From Limnohabitans planktonicus II-D5 (GTDB taxonomy: Bacteria; Pseudomonadota; Gammaproteobacteria; Burkholderiales; Burkholderiaceae_C), in NCBI RefSeq assembly GCF_001270065.2, contig NZ_LFYT02000001.1, forward strand, positions 353,866 to 417,865: a stretch of 64,000 nt of DNA. Direction: 5' to 3'. Position 1 is the first letter of the stretch. Each line of letters begins with the position of its first letter. Below, one piece after another: positions 59,101 through 62,130 of this stretch. Made by a program: the position numbers and the translations under genes. The notes under the pieces were generated by a model, which saw only the letters and a list, made by a program, of their open reading frames with translations, was not told the origin of the DNA and ran no database searches.

Positions 59101-60027
59101 GTCACACCCGCAACAGCCACCCTGATCGCCCCCAGCTACAGCTCCAGCAACACGCTGAAGGTGGGTAACTACGTTCAAACTGTGGTGGGCACCCTTACAG
59201 GTGCAGACGCGGACAACTACAGCTTCGGGGGCTACACGGCCTGCTGCGGCGCAGCCCGCTATGTGGTCACCCCCAAGACCTTGGTGGTCAAAGTCGATGC
59301 CATGGACAAGGTCTATGACAGCAACACCCTGGCCACGCTCAACCAGACCACCAGCGCCGACATCATTGGGGCAGACAAGGTCAATTTCGCCAACACCAGC
59401 GTTTTGTTTGACAACAAGAACGTGGCCCGCGATGCCACGGGTCAGGTGATCAACAAGTCGGTGACGGTGCGCGGCTTGAACATCAGCGGTGACGATGCGG
59501 CCAACTATGTACTGGACAGCACCACGGTGACCGGCGCAGCCAAGGTCACACCGAAACTGGCCACCATCAATGGCACAGCCACCGAAGTGATGTTCAACGG
59601 TTTGTTCCAATGGCAACAAGCCGCCACCACGCAAGGTTTCATGGCTGGCGATGACATCCAGGTCAAAGGTTTGGCCACGGGCCTGGCCATTGGCACCTAC
59701 AACTCCACACTCAACGCACTGGGTGGCGATGCGAACAACTACACGGTCACGGTCAACAACAACCAACTGGCCATCACCCCGGCTGCGGCCTCGGCGCCAG
59801 TGATCGCGACCACACCCGCCAACACAGTGGGAAACCCGACCACCCACGTGACCTACCTGGGTTACACCATTGCCACGCAAACAGGCGCAGCCACTTCAGG
59901 TGTGAGTTTGCCCGCCCCTTACACCACAACGTCCATGACGTGTTCGGCAACGAACATGGATGCCTGCCTGTGCCAAGTCACCTCGATAAACTCAGTTGAG
60001 TTTTGTCAAACGCCCAACACAAAATAA
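32137..60027 (+). CDS. Giant two-partner secretion exoprotein TpsA2, 9,296 aa
   Basis: A second, far larger FHA-like exoprotein. The start at 32137 gives MNSKLFKTVFSKRLGALVAV, the extended signal peptide, cut after LAWA (residue 68). The TPS domain (about 69-330) is nearly identical to that of TpsA1. A Gly/Ser/Thr-rich beta-helix region (about 390-1,650) and about five PATR repeats (1,655-2,170) come next. A stalk of MBG/YDG modules then runs to about residue 9,200: 164-, 79-, 86- and 90-residue repeats. The C-terminus carries Cys9269, 9277, 9279 and 9290 with the TpsA1 spacing. I see only four other cysteines (6531, 6536, 9036, 9037). It is a likely long adhesive fibre. tpsB begins 15 nt after its stop. 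No effector domain was recognised. Confidence 0.93.
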   Translation: MNSKLFKTVFSKRLGALVAVGEHATSQGKATGGHGAGRFSLLGVLSAGGAYFVGPLVFSFALITLAWAAPANNALPTGGHVAQGAAAISQSGANMAIAQSSARAIVNWQSFDIGKDAKVNIVQPNAQAVLLNRVTGVAPSQIFGQMSANGQVVLVNPNGVTFGKDGSVSAAGLTASTLNISDADFMAGRNRYTRDGATGEVINQGLLSATPGGYVALLGASVSNEGKIYAPNGNVALGAADVITLPMTGTGRIKMELSPAVINAAVANQKGGTIVTEGGQVYMQAAAMGNAMASVLQSGSIDTSGEQGGAVHLLADGGTIRVDGSINANSTGKDDKGQLRKGGDILIGRDEETGVLARYTDASDAQLQSHQALVETSGDVLKVDNISVKAGEWLLDPYNITIASATASGTAYATNYTSAADSVITSTSIINSLNAGTSVTIATGAGGTSAGNIAINASISKTGGTDATLTFRAHNDISLAANTTITSISGSLNVIMNSDFDANGQGAIVLNSGSSITSRGGNITLGGGTAGTGVGSAFGSSTAAAPTSTAAVTTTSDGITLNGTAISAGGGNITMTGTSNASNGSGINAINNSSIVTSGAGSISLTGTSKAGGGTASLNGVGLLSTPVTGGSGGVTIVGNASAATTSGAYTYGVMVKNSTVSTVNGGNISFTGTGGGGTANTNYGFSIDGSGKVAASGAGNVSITGAAANTSSSAININAGSGGIESITGNITLIADSVALNGTINGGTGTVTIQQRTGPTTLNVGGTGTDTLSGTLKLDVSAAELGRITAKKTVVGLLAGSGTATVSALNMGTLGNTGGDLSVLSGTSIAVNGAVTKTAGTDATFSLLARNDITVAANTTITGSSGKLNVLFNSDSYGSNAGSILMNSGSGVTSNGGNITLGGGSAYNGSGYAVGSSTTRNDGVSLTTASLNAGGGNIDIRGKGFTTSSATADMKGVDLVGATVSTSGTGNININGVGGAGASTVANAMGVSITGGTVITGAAGGSLNLTGAGGTGSDYNSGVWVDGTASKVTSPGPINFNGTGGGTVGGTGIANLGVVVKGGGAVAATGTGTVTMTGVGGNTTGAGNTGIEISGTNTSVTSVSGAMNFTGSSLSSSGAGFSLSGTGANITSTANANITVTSDSFSLSSPATMGTGTGTVTLQNRTAGLLINVGGADVVGATSPTLGVTNAEMNQITAGTLKIGSTTSGALTTSTAITTAATTGNLYLQSGNTLTASTAINSGAGLLLQSTGGLISTTAALSGSNVSVDNTTGTINWTTGALTAGTSSGSATNAVNIASSITATGNVNLLGNVGTTTNTGVNVTSAGSITSSGTAATVNITSNGNVVNAAAIKVTGATGTGANINLTSTSGTITGAGAIGDTTNKNANVTYTLSGTSTYSGAINAANFTKSGSGSLTLGSWIATPAVASNVSNAYTVNGGGLTLEPGATYAQLNPAGVNVINASTFTLSNAGNGWWKNTAFNFTGGLGGGTMNLGGNPIGSTGTTNTFSTSGGATNTISGVYNANSANVNFNLASATSGTALLDGSFAALTFSQNTQGGYGLQNGGTVNVSGGGNLLIKDRVGATSFNINAGNVQVGDGSAATAAATATLEATNVSIAAGSKLTFNRAEASSNASIITGAGSLVQGGAGVVTLTGNSSAFAGATTVNAGRTLAIGTGGSLGAAGSTVTLTDATSNLSFTNTSGTSTVASTISGLGTVTENGTGGTGLLLGNNTYTGTTTITAGTLQVGNGGTTGTLGTGSVTDNSALVFNRSDNITVPNTISGTGTVTQAGTGTLLFPSSNAGYTGQTFVNSGKLSFGTLLTSGTAASQHWSSQFNIAAGAVLDFNAPTGVTLNNRGTIYTGAGTITKTGAGKLQWDSTDVNFNMLAGSLIDVQQGTLTASSTYHGKWSNNLSSLNIASGAFFGTSEGDVRVDALTGAGSLSMGWSTLGSITVGVNGTAAGTYNPTAGTATFSGAITPTGGTAGLTKIGSGTQILTGTNTYSGTTTISAGTLQIGDGGTTGTLGTGAVTDNASLVFNRSNAMTVANAISGTGTLTQVGTGTSILTGANSYSGTTTISAGTLQVGNGGTTGTLGTGAVIDNSSLTFNRSNALLVSNAISGTGTLSQIGAGTTTLTADNTYAGTTSISGGTLQVGNAGTTGTLGAGHVTLSNNANLSYVRAASTTVANTISGAGNVSASITGSANNLTVANAINLTGGTVNLVTDANLSVTQAISTTNTSSSAILLGAGKSTAAGTASGGDVSLSGSGALTAGSGARITIQTGSVAGSTGLGVLAGNSRYNSDEVTTNYNTTTAPLGSGIFAIYRESPILTAAFINASKSYDGQAYSGNNGLTYTGYVNGDTNAKVNTTTTGTSQGAKNAGTYTLTGTGTSDLGYTLAYTSGTLTVNKANLSLAGTRVYDAGTTFAGQYLTATGVAGETFTVTGSGDASNLTSKNVQAAQTLRTLAGLTLGSSSNGGLSDNYNPLSTTASSVSVTPKTATVSATATNLTYNANTQNQLAETRSGFIDGDAITVTGLASGKNAGTYASNLVLSGADLSNYSLTVSNANLVIDKANLSLSGTRVYDAGTSFAGQYLTATGVAGETFAVNGSGDASNLASKNVQTGQSLSSLAGLTLGSSANGGLSANYNALSTTASSVSVTPKAATVSATATNLTYNASTQNQLGETSSGFIAGDTVSFTGQASGKNAGTYASSLVAGGADAGNYTITVSNADLVIDKANLVLSGTRVYDASKTFAGQYLTATGVAGETFALTGTGDASNLASKNVQTTQSLSSLAGLTLGSSSNGGLSANYNALSTTASSVSVTPKAASVSATATNLTYNASTQNQLAETTSGFIAGDTVTVTGQASGKNAGTYASSLVAGGADAGNYTITVSNADLVIDKANLVLSGTRVYDASKTFAGQYLTATGVAGETFAVNGSGDASNLASKNVQTGQVLSSITGLSLGSSSNGGLGSNYNALSTVASSVSVTPKAASVSATATNLTYNGNTQTQLAETSSGFIAGDTVTVTGQASGKNAGTYASNLVLSGADLGNYSVTVNNANLVIDKANLSLSGTRVYDAGTSFAGQYLTATGVAGETFAVNGSGDASNLASKNVQSGQTLSSLTGLALGSSANGGLSANYNALSTTASSVSVTPKAATVSATATSLTYNGNTQTQLAETSSGFIAGDTVSFTGQASGKNAGTYASSLLAGGADAGNYTITVSNANLVIDKANLSLSGTRVYDAGTSFAGQYLSATGVAGETFAVTGTGDASNLASKNVQTAQSLSSLAGLTLGSSANGGLSANYNALSTAASSVSVTPKAATVSATATQLTYNASTQNQLAETSSGFIAGDTVTVTGLASGKNAGSYASSLAVSGADASNYSVTLNNANLVIDKAVLTATGNSGAVTYNGNTQSVNGFTVTGLQGSDSAASLTSINATGASGKNAGSYANTVTAGTETNYTITTVNGTLQIGRADLVLSGSRVYDGSQTFAGQYLTATGVAGETFALTGAGDASNLASKNVQTGQVLSSITGLSLGSSSNGGLSSNYNALSTAASSVSVTPKVATVSATATNVTYNASTQNQLVETSSGFIAGDAITVTGQASGKNAGSYASNLALSGADLGNYSVTVNNANLVIGKATLTATGNSGSVTYNGADQSVSGLTVSGLLGSDTLASLSTVSAAGATGKNAGTYSNVVSAGTETNYTVSTVNGTLQIDKAALTATGNSGSVTYNGGTQSVTGFTLSGLQGSDTAASLSSVSATGASGKNAGSYTNTVTAGTEANYTVTTANGTLQIGKASLTATGNSAALTYNGADQTVSGFSVSGLLGSDTVTNLSSITASGATGKNAGSYTNTVTSGTEANYTVTTANGALQIGKAALTATGNSGSFTYNGADQSVSGFTVSGLLGSDTVASLSSVMALGATGKNAGSYTNTVTAGTEANYTVSTANGTLQIGRADLVLSGARVYDAGTSFAGQYLTATGVGGETFAVSGSGSAGNLASKNVQVQQALTSLAGLALGSSANGGLSSNYNDLTTAGSKVSVTAKAATVNATASSATYNGTQQNQAAETSSGFIAGDTITVSGQASGKYAGTYASNLAVGGADAGNYSVSLNNANLVIDKAALTVTATAVSKTYDGTTLATGTGTVGTLAGAGDSVSSAGSQAFLDKNAGTGKTVRASGVTIKDAANADMSANYTINYVDDVSSVIHKASLTVTANADARFVGRSDVAGYTGVSYTGLVAGETSSVLGGSLNITRTNAGVGTAGNYSGVLAASGLTSGNYDISYVNGDYTIVPADRLLVRTSNVTTTYGSAVTYDTTAQYLDSNSDAIVTLTRSGTGNNYTFNDGLGTTVNTVLKAYSGASLASVSTSGNTVVGTYDIKDAAPAVTGTNFSGAPIYVGTLTVNTQEITPNATNVSKVYDGTTAISNVLGMGGKVTGDVLTIGGTTAFASKNAGTGLAYSVSGIALGGADAANYHIAGGATTLAGNDGVITPAALKLTSSDVTKVYDRTTAASGTALVTQATQLYASDSITGGTFSFNDKNVGAGNKVVSVSAVTINDGNNGGNYSVTYVDNTTSTITPKSLTASYSAAQKTYDGSAVASVTGSSGDVISGDAVTLNNTAASFDNKNVGTGKTVTVTGIGLSGADAGNYSLQNSSATTTANVTAKNLTASYSAASKTYDGGVAASVTGGSADIVSGDVVDFSQTSAMFADKNAGAAKSVAIAGIAIAGTDAGNYALQNTTANATADITRKDVSLSSLSAANKVYDGTTAASITAGSIATGVGSETLQVSGVGSFSDKNVANGKAVTVADVSTLSQTNGTGDWSNYRLSTTGALSTTADITPKAITLTGITAASKTYDGGMTATVSVSSAVFNDQIAGDVLTVSSTGSFGDKNVATGKTVSLSNTLGGTDLGNYTITQQTSTTADITKKSISLSGITAANKTYDGGTAATVSVTGAVFNDKISGDDLSVASSGVFSDKNAATGKTVSLTNTLGGADLGNYSITQQTSTTADIDKKAISLSGITAANKTYDGGTAATVSVGSAVFNDQVAGDVLTVASTGTFSDKNAATGKTVNLTNTLGGTDLANYTVSEQTSTTADITKKAISLSGITAASKTYDGTTAATVSLTGAVFNDKVSGDDLTVASTGIFSDKHVAVGKTVTLSNSLGGADLGNYVVTEQATTTADITKKSISLSGITAASKTYDGNTTATVSTTGAVFNDQISGDALTVSSSGAFSDKNAATGKTVSLTHTLGGADLGNYSITQQSTTTADITKKAISLSGITATNKTYDGGTAATVSVGTAVFNDQVAGDVLTVASTGAFSDKNAATGKTVNLTNTLGGADLANYTVSEQTSTTADITKKAISLSGITAASKTYDGTTAATVSLTGAVFNDKVSGDHLTVASTGSFSDKHVAVGKTVTLSNTLGGTDLDNYTIAQQSTTTADITKKSISLSGITAASKTYDGNTTATVSTTGAAFNDQISGDALTVSSSGVFSDKNAATGKTVSLTHTLGGADLGNYSIAQQASTTADIDKKAISLSGITAANKTYDGTNAATVSVGTAVFNDQVAGDVLTVASTGTFSDKNAATGKTVTLSNTLGGTDLGNYTVTQQASTTANIDKKAISLSGITADSKTYDGNTTASMSTTSAVFNNQIAGDDLTVASTGTFSDKNAATGKTVSLVNTLGGADLGNYTITEQASTTADIDKKSISLSGITAANKTYDGTMAATVSTTSAVFNNQIAGDDLTVASTGTFSDKNAATGKTVTLSNTLGGTDLGNYTITEQASTTANIDKKAINLSGITAANKTYDGTNAATVSTTSAVFNNQVAGDDLTVASTGTFSDKNAATGKTVNLSNTLGGADLGNYTVTDQASTTANIDKKAISLSGIAAANKTYDGNTTASMSTTSAVFNDQIAGDDLTVTSTGVFSDKNAAAGKTVTLSNTLGGIDLGNYTVAEQTTTTADIDKKAISLSGITAAHKTYDGNTTATVSTTSAVFNDQIAGDALSVSTTGTFSDKNVAAGKTVTLVNTLSGADLGNYTVSEQTSATADITKKTISLSGITAASKTYDGNTSATVLTTGAVFSDKVSGDDLTVSSTGTFSDKNAATAKTVTLSNTLGGADLGNYTVTDQATTTADIHKKTVTLDSITAASKTYDGSTAATILSGTISGTITGETLAISGSGNFSDKNVGNGKTVTVSDVTALAPANGSGDWANYSLSTTGSLSTTGHISPKSVTLDAIVAAHKTYDGNTAATITAGVISGTAAGETLSVTGTGVFADKNAASGIAVNVADVTALTPANGSGNWSNYTLTSTGAASTTANITQATLQAALTGTVEKTYDGTTAATNLSNSHFALTGWVGSEGASVSQVNASYASKNVSDNNGTGSVTATLAAGDFTAASGTLLANYQLPTSATGLVGKITPASLTVKVNDTAAFVTQDANLAVNQGLSYTGFVNGDTAATALTGTPTRTYSGATYPVAGTYTDVYGLSAAPTANNGNYTVTVAKGKLIVAPADKLLIGIGGKTYTYGSLTGTTAGASADAVTAQYCLSGDCSPSSLVNLSMTALGNGNWQATDSTGTAVAFSTLIDSTGKLSTGGFVNVGNYTYDASSITITPPSNVNFNDRVVNGGVLTINPKVLTLSASDVSRVYDGSTALTGRALNTTGVMTADVVNASSTGGSFDSKNAGSRNYTFTGLSLGGADAGNYAFTVSTVTGTGSITPKDVTLVAGPVSKTYNGNTAYTLTQADLDTLSGQLITGDTVNGASISYTDKNVSRDASGAVLSNKTITLDSVTLSDGNGGGNYTVTRQGNSASVITPKTLSATAIAAVQTTYGTAASTGTVSLTGVESSDVVNASASLVSAQSSSSGNLKAGSYFQTTDSALTGSQAGNYTLPSFTTSSANYVVDKLALTGAAIAGVTTTYATAADAGAVSFTNVQGTDKVTSVASIVDAATSTSGNLKAGTYKQTATAISGDDASNYSFAGITTTDKNYVVDKLALTGAAIAGVATTYATAADAGAVSFTNVQGTDKVTSVASIVDAATSTSGKLKAGTYKQTATAISGDDASNYSFAGITTTDKNYVVDKLALTGAAIADVSTIYGTPANTGAVTFTNVIASDVVTPGTATLVTPAYSSSNNLKAGSYAQNVTGTLTGTDADNYSFTGLTTSGTNYTVNKLALTGASIADVTTTYGTAANTGAVTFTNVIASDVVTPGTATLVTPTYSSSNNLKAGSYAQTVTATLSGTDSDNYSFTGLTTSGTNYTVSKLALTGAAIADVSTIYGTPANTGAVTFTNVIASDVVTPATATLVTPSYSSSNNLKAGSYAQNVTGTLTGTDADNYSFTGLTTSGTNYTVNKLALTGAAIADVTTTYGTPANTGAVTFTNVIASDVVTPGTATLVTPSYSSSNNLKAGSYAQSVTGTLSGTDADNYSFTGLTTSSSNYTVNKLALTGAAIADVTTTYGTAANTGAVTFTNVIASDVVTPGTATLVTPIYSSSNNLKAGSYAQSVTGTLSGTDSDNYSFTGLTTSSSNYTVNKLALTGAAIADVTTTYGTAANTGAVSFTNVIASDVVTPGTATLVTPSYSSSNNLKAGSYAQNVTGTLTGTDADNYSFTGLTTTGTNYMVNKLALTGAAIADVTTTYGTAANTGAVTFTNVIASDVVTNGTATLVTPTYSSSNNLKAGSYAQSITSALTGSDADNYSFTGLTTSGTNYTVNKLALTGASIADVTTTYGTAANTGAVTFTNVIASDVVTPSTATLVTPSYSSSNNLKAGSYAQNVTSTLSGTDSDNYSFTGLTTSGTNYTVSKLALTGAAIAGVTTTYGTPANTGAVTFTNVIASDVVTPGTATLVTPSYSSSNNLKAGSYAQNVTGTLTGTDADNYSFTGLTTSSSNYTVNKLALTGAAIADVTTTYGTAANTGAVSFTNVIASDVVTPGTATLVTPSYSSSSNLKAGSYAQSVTSALTGTDSDNYSFTGMTTSSTNYTVNKLALTGAAIADVTTTYSTAANTGAVTFTNVIASDVVTPSTASLVTPSYSSSNNLKAGSYAQNVTATLSGTDADNYSFTGLTTSSTNYTVNKLALTGAAIADVTTTYGTAANTGAVTFTNVIASDVVTPGTATLVTPTYSSSNNLKAGSFAQTVTATLSGTDSDNYSFTGLTTSGTNYTVSKLALTGAAIADVSTIYGTPANTGAVTFTNVIASDVVTPSTASLVTPSYSSSNNLKAGSYAQNVTSTLSGTDSDNYSFTGLTTSGTNYTVSKLALTGAAIADVTTTYGTAANTGAVTFTNVIASDVVTPGTATLVTPSYSSSNNLKAGSYAQNVTATLSGTDADNYSFTGLTTSGTNYTVSKLALTGAAIADVSTIYGTPANTGAVTFTNVIASDVVTPGTATLVTPTYSSSNNLKAGSYAQNVTATLSGTDSDNYSFTGLTTSGTNYTVNKLALTGAAIAEVTTTYGTYAANGAVTFSNVISGDIVTPAGSTLVAAAQSSSGNLKAGSYAQNVIGTLSGTDGDNYSFGGMTTGTANYVVNKRALTGAAIAGVTTTYGSYAANGAVTFNNVLGLDVVTPAAVTLVGAATSSSGNLKAGSYAQNVIGTLTGTDADNYSFSGMTTSTPNYVVNKLALSGAAIANVATVYGTTAPTGAVSFGNVQGADQVYADTATWVNPTFSSSNKLKAGSYAQNVTGTLTGTDADNYSFTGMTTAGANYTVSKLALTGAAIANTSTIYGTPAATGAVSFNNVIGSDVVTPATATLVAPSYSSSNNLKAGSYAQSVTGALTGTDADNYSFSGMTTTGDNYTVSKLALTGAAISNASTTYGTPAATGAVSFNNVIGTDVVTPATATLVAPSYSSSNNLKAGSYTQSVTGALTGTDADNYSFNGMTTTGANYTVNKLALTGAAIADTSTTYGTPAATGAVSFNNVIGSDVVTPATATLVATSYSSSINLKAGSYAQSVTGTLTGTDADNYSFAGLTTSSANYTVNKLALTGPTIAGVSATYGSPIVTGAVSFDNILTNDVVTPATATLIAPSYSSSNTLKVGNYVQTVVGTLTGADADNYSFGGYTACCGAARYVVTPKTLVVKVDAMDKVYDSNTLATLNQTTSADIIGADKVNFANTSVLFDNKNVARDATGQVINKSVTVRGLNISGDDAANYVLDSTTVTGAAKVTPKLATINGTATEVMFNGLFQWQQAATTQGFMAGDDIQVKGLATGLAIGTYNSTLNALGGDANNYTVTVNNNQLAITPAAASAPVIATTPANTVGNPTTHVTYLGYTIATQTGAATSGVSLPAPYTTTSMTCSATNMDACLCQVTSINSVEFCQTPNTK
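37100..38640 (+). repeat. PATR repeats in tpsA2
   Basis: About five units of the same type as in tpsA1 (near 37120, 37340, 38147, 38354 and 38562), the last three in a 207-bp register. The following 0.5 kb (to about 39150) is homologous to tpsA1 25240-25740. The two genes are therefore collinear here and differ mainly in repeat number. Confidence 0.83.
39358..42309 (+). repeat. Six tandem 164-residue MBG/YDG-type modules
   Basis: Six units of exactly 492 bp start at 39358, 39850, 40342, 40834, 41326 and 41818. Each holds a first part (LSGTRVYDAGTSFAGQYL to NYNALSTTASSVSVTPK) and a second part (ATVSATATNLTYNASTQ to NANLVIDK). Two more copies stand alone at 42547-43038 and 43987-44478. Confidence 0.9.
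42310..43986 (+). repeat. 79-residue modules interleaved with 164-residue modules
   Basis: One 237-bp unit (LTATGNSGAVTYNG start) occupies 42310-42546. A 164-residue module follows at 42547-43038, then four more 237-bp units at 43039, 43276, 43513 and 43750. All joints fall at the same codon (after a K or R, at the Ala/Val before LTATG or LVLSG), so modules appear interchangeable. Confidence 0.87.
46642..50511 (+). repeat. Fifteen YDG-type repeats of exactly 86 residues in tpsA2
   Basis: Fifteen tandem 258-bp units run without a length change, each with ISLSGITAANKTYDG-type start, a central FSDKNAATGKTV and an end like TTADITKK. They are the same type as the six units of tpsA1. Units 3-5 (47158-47931) and 6-8 (47932-48705) match as a block, including rare features (SLTGAVFNDKVSGD in the middle unit). 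Confidence 0.9.
51058..52527 (+). repeat. Module shared almost unchanged with tpsA1
   Basis: Counterpart of 26521-27990 in tpsA1, with the CLSGDC cysteine pair at residues 6531-6536. The near-identity without indels contrasts with the very different repeat numbers on either side. Confidence 0.85.
52801..59277 (+). repeat. Twenty-four MBG (YGX-type) repeats of about 90 residues
   Basis: Two units of 88 residues (52801, 53065) are followed by 22 units in a 270-bp register from 53329, the last starting at 58999. Each begins LALTGAAIADVTTTYGT and contains NLKAGSYAQ and DNYSFTGLTT. A diverged extra copy precedes them (about 52540). Middle units are almost identical in DNA; those from 57370 on are more diverged. 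The last unit is altered to end with a TACCGAA segment carrying two adjacent cysteines. Confidence 0.9.
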
Positions 60028-60042
60028 ACGAACGTATTCACC

Positions 60043-61716
60043 ATGAAACCTCACACACTCCAACGCATCACGCTCATCACTGCATTGCAAGTCGCTATGG
60101 GTCTGGCTTGGGCGCAGACTCCAGCGCCGCCCAAGGACAATGTTCAGCAAGGCATTGAGCAGTCCATACAGCAGCTGCCCAAATCCAAAGCCAAACCACT
60201 GGCCAATATCGATGTGCTGGGCCTGGACAAAGCCGAGTCAATTGATCGTTTGTCGGGCATAGAAATCCAGAGCCCGTTTTTGCAGGACGAGATTCAAAAA
60301 TACTGGGCCGCATCTTTGGGCAAACGTGTTTCGGCCGAAGAATTGCAAAATTTCAATGGCTGGCTGTTTGACGCATCACGTCGCCTGGGTTTTTTGTCTT
60401 ACGCACAAACCGATGTGAAGAAATCTGACGGTGGCAGTACTTTGGTCGTGAAAATTTTCAGGCCCAAGATCAATGCTGTGCGCGTGATTGCAAACGACGC
60501 CAATTTGCTGCAGCGCTATGGTGCCTTGATCACACAGCGCTTTGAACAGGACTTCAAAGTCAACATGCCTGTCGACACGCTGGGCCTGGACCAGCGACTG
60601 GATTCGGCCAGCTATGACTTGCCCATTGAGCTCGATGCCACCATCCGTGCCGTTGGCCCTGAACTGATTGATTTGGTCGTGAGTATCAACGCCGCGCCTA
60701 CTCGCCTGGGCAAGGTGCTCGATTCAGTGGTCCAACTCAACAGCTACGGTCTCAAGCAATATGGCGTGCCTCAAGTGATGGGATCGTTGGTAATTGGTGG
60801 CCATGAACCCAAGGCATCTTTGAGTCTGGTCGCCCAAAAATCGCAAGGCATCCAATACGGTCGGACGGAATACGAGTCCGCCCTGGAAGGTTCGCAAACA
60901 CGTTGGCGAATCTGGGGTGCCGGATCAAACAGCCGCAACATCCTGGGCGGTCAAGCGACCAGTCTGGGCTACAGCGGTGAACTGGGTGTGGGCATCACGC
61001 GCATTCACGACGGACTGCGTGATTTTGTGTTCAAACAACATGTGGAGTTGTCTGCTCGGCGTGGCCACAGCACACTGGAGAGCACGGGCCAACAGACCTC
61101 GCGGGTACATGACAACCAGTTTCGAGTGCGCATCACGGCCGACAACGAAAAGCTGACGCGTGATGCCAGCCGGGCCGAGTTCACCTACATCTTGGGGAAC
61201 TACAGCTACCTGTTCAACCAACTTCAAATGGAGACGGGGCCTTATGCCAAGATCGAATTGAACTTGAGAGATCAAAAATCCTGGAACCAGGAAGGCAGCA
61301 TCTACTCGCTCTTCAAGTTCAAGGGGCAGTTGACTTCTGCGCGACTGGATTCGTACAACCAGATGTCATTAGGTGGCATCGGTGGCGTGCGCGCTTACAC
61401 CTCAGTGGACGGCACGGGAGATGATGGGGCCGTAGCATCCTTGGAACTCAACCGTCGCTTGAGCAACGGCATAGTGGTAGGTGGTTTTTATGATGCGGGT
61501 TTGATCAAATTGAAAAACCCTGCGCTGGGCACAGAAGCCTTGAAAAAATATTACTTGCAAGCTTTGGGTGTGCAATTGTCGGGAAGCTATCAACGCGCTT
61601 TATACAGCTTGACCTTAGCCAAGGGATTGGGTGGCTACTCAACTTGGACTTCATACAACATCGAGTCCACGCCCAACAACTGGCGTCTGGTGGGCGCATT
61701 GACTTACCTGTTTTAA
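60043..61716 (+). CDS. TpsB outer-membrane transporter (FhaC/ShlB family)
   Basis: Omp85-superfamily pore that secretes TpsA proteins across the outer membrane, 557 aa. The signal peptide ends LAWA^QT at residue 24. A short N-terminal helix (NVQQGIEQSIQQL) and POTRA-type region follow (about 45-200, including LDASRRLG-like and VVKIFRP segments). The remainder is a beta-barrel. The L6-loop signature GGVRAYTS is present with V449-R450-A451-Y452 (VRGY/VRAY motif), and the protein ends GALTYLF with the terminal Phe usual for barrel proteins. It lies 15 nt after tpsA2, so they are cotranscribed. It is the only TpsB in the window and probably serves both exoproteins. Confidence 0.93.
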   Translation: MKPHTLQRITLITALQVAMGLAWAQTPAPPKDNVQQGIEQSIQQLPKSKAKPLANIDVLGLDKAESIDRLSGIEIQSPFLQDEIQKYWAASLGKRVSAEELQNFNGWLFDASRRLGFLSYAQTDVKKSDGGSTLVVKIFRPKINAVRVIANDANLLQRYGALITQRFEQDFKVNMPVDTLGLDQRLDSASYDLPIELDATIRAVGPELIDLVVSINAAPTRLGKVLDSVVQLNSYGLKQYGVPQVMGSLVIGGHEPKASLSLVAQKSQGIQYGRTEYESALEGSQTRWRIWGAGSNSRNILGGQATSLGYSGELGVGITRIHDGLRDFVFKQHVELSARRGHSTLESTGQQTSRVHDNQFRVRITADNEKLTRDASRAEFTYILGNYSYLFNQLQMETGPYAKIELNLRDQKSWNQEGSIYSLFKFKGQLTSARLDSYNQMSLGGIGGVRAYTSVDGTGDDGAVASLELNRRLSNGIVVGGFYDAGLIKLKNPALGTEALKKYYLQALGVQLSGSYQRALYSLTLAKGLGGYSTWTSYNIESTPNNWRLVGALTYLF

Positions 61717-61780
61717 GTTGCTGAACTTACTGCTTGGTCTATAGATTCGGCCAAGTGGAGTTTTCAAAACTCAAAAAATT

Positions 61781-61956
61781 GTAGGTCGGCGGTCGAAGAC
61801 CCCGACAAAGGCCTGTGCACAAACCAACAACGTCGGACTCTGCGAGTACCGACCTACGAGAACAAGGCACAAAAAATTTGTAGGTCGGCGGTCGAAGACC
61901 CCGACAAAGGCCTGTGCACAAACCCATCATGTCGGACTCTGCGAGTGGAGACCTGC
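61781..61956. repeat. Two REP pairs after tpsB
   Basis: REP-B at 61781-61806 with reversed REP-A at 61832-61857, then REP-B at 61880-61905 with a decayed reversed REP-A at 61931-61956. The order is opposite to the 15.1 kb and 63.6 kb arrays. In the rest of the 61717-62130 gap I see only a small GAGTTTT-c-AAAACTC palindrome at 61758-61772. Confidence 0.88.
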
Positions 61957-62130
61957 GAGAAGACATGGCTCACACATTTAAAAATTCAGTGTGCCGGATC
62001 AACAAGTGCGTCGGCGAATTCCGTGGGTCATTGATTGAGCCGTTTAAAGGGCAAAAAAGCCATGAGAGATGGACCTTGGGCGCTGCAAAAGTGTGTCAAT
62101 CCATCGCTCACAAGGGCAGTGGCCCAGCGA

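Noticed and set aside
61758..61772. Terminator for tpsB at the GAGTTTT / AAAACTC palindrome
   Set aside because: The stem is AT-rich and is followed by A residues, not T, on the plus strand. The REP hairpins just downstream are as likely to stop transcription.
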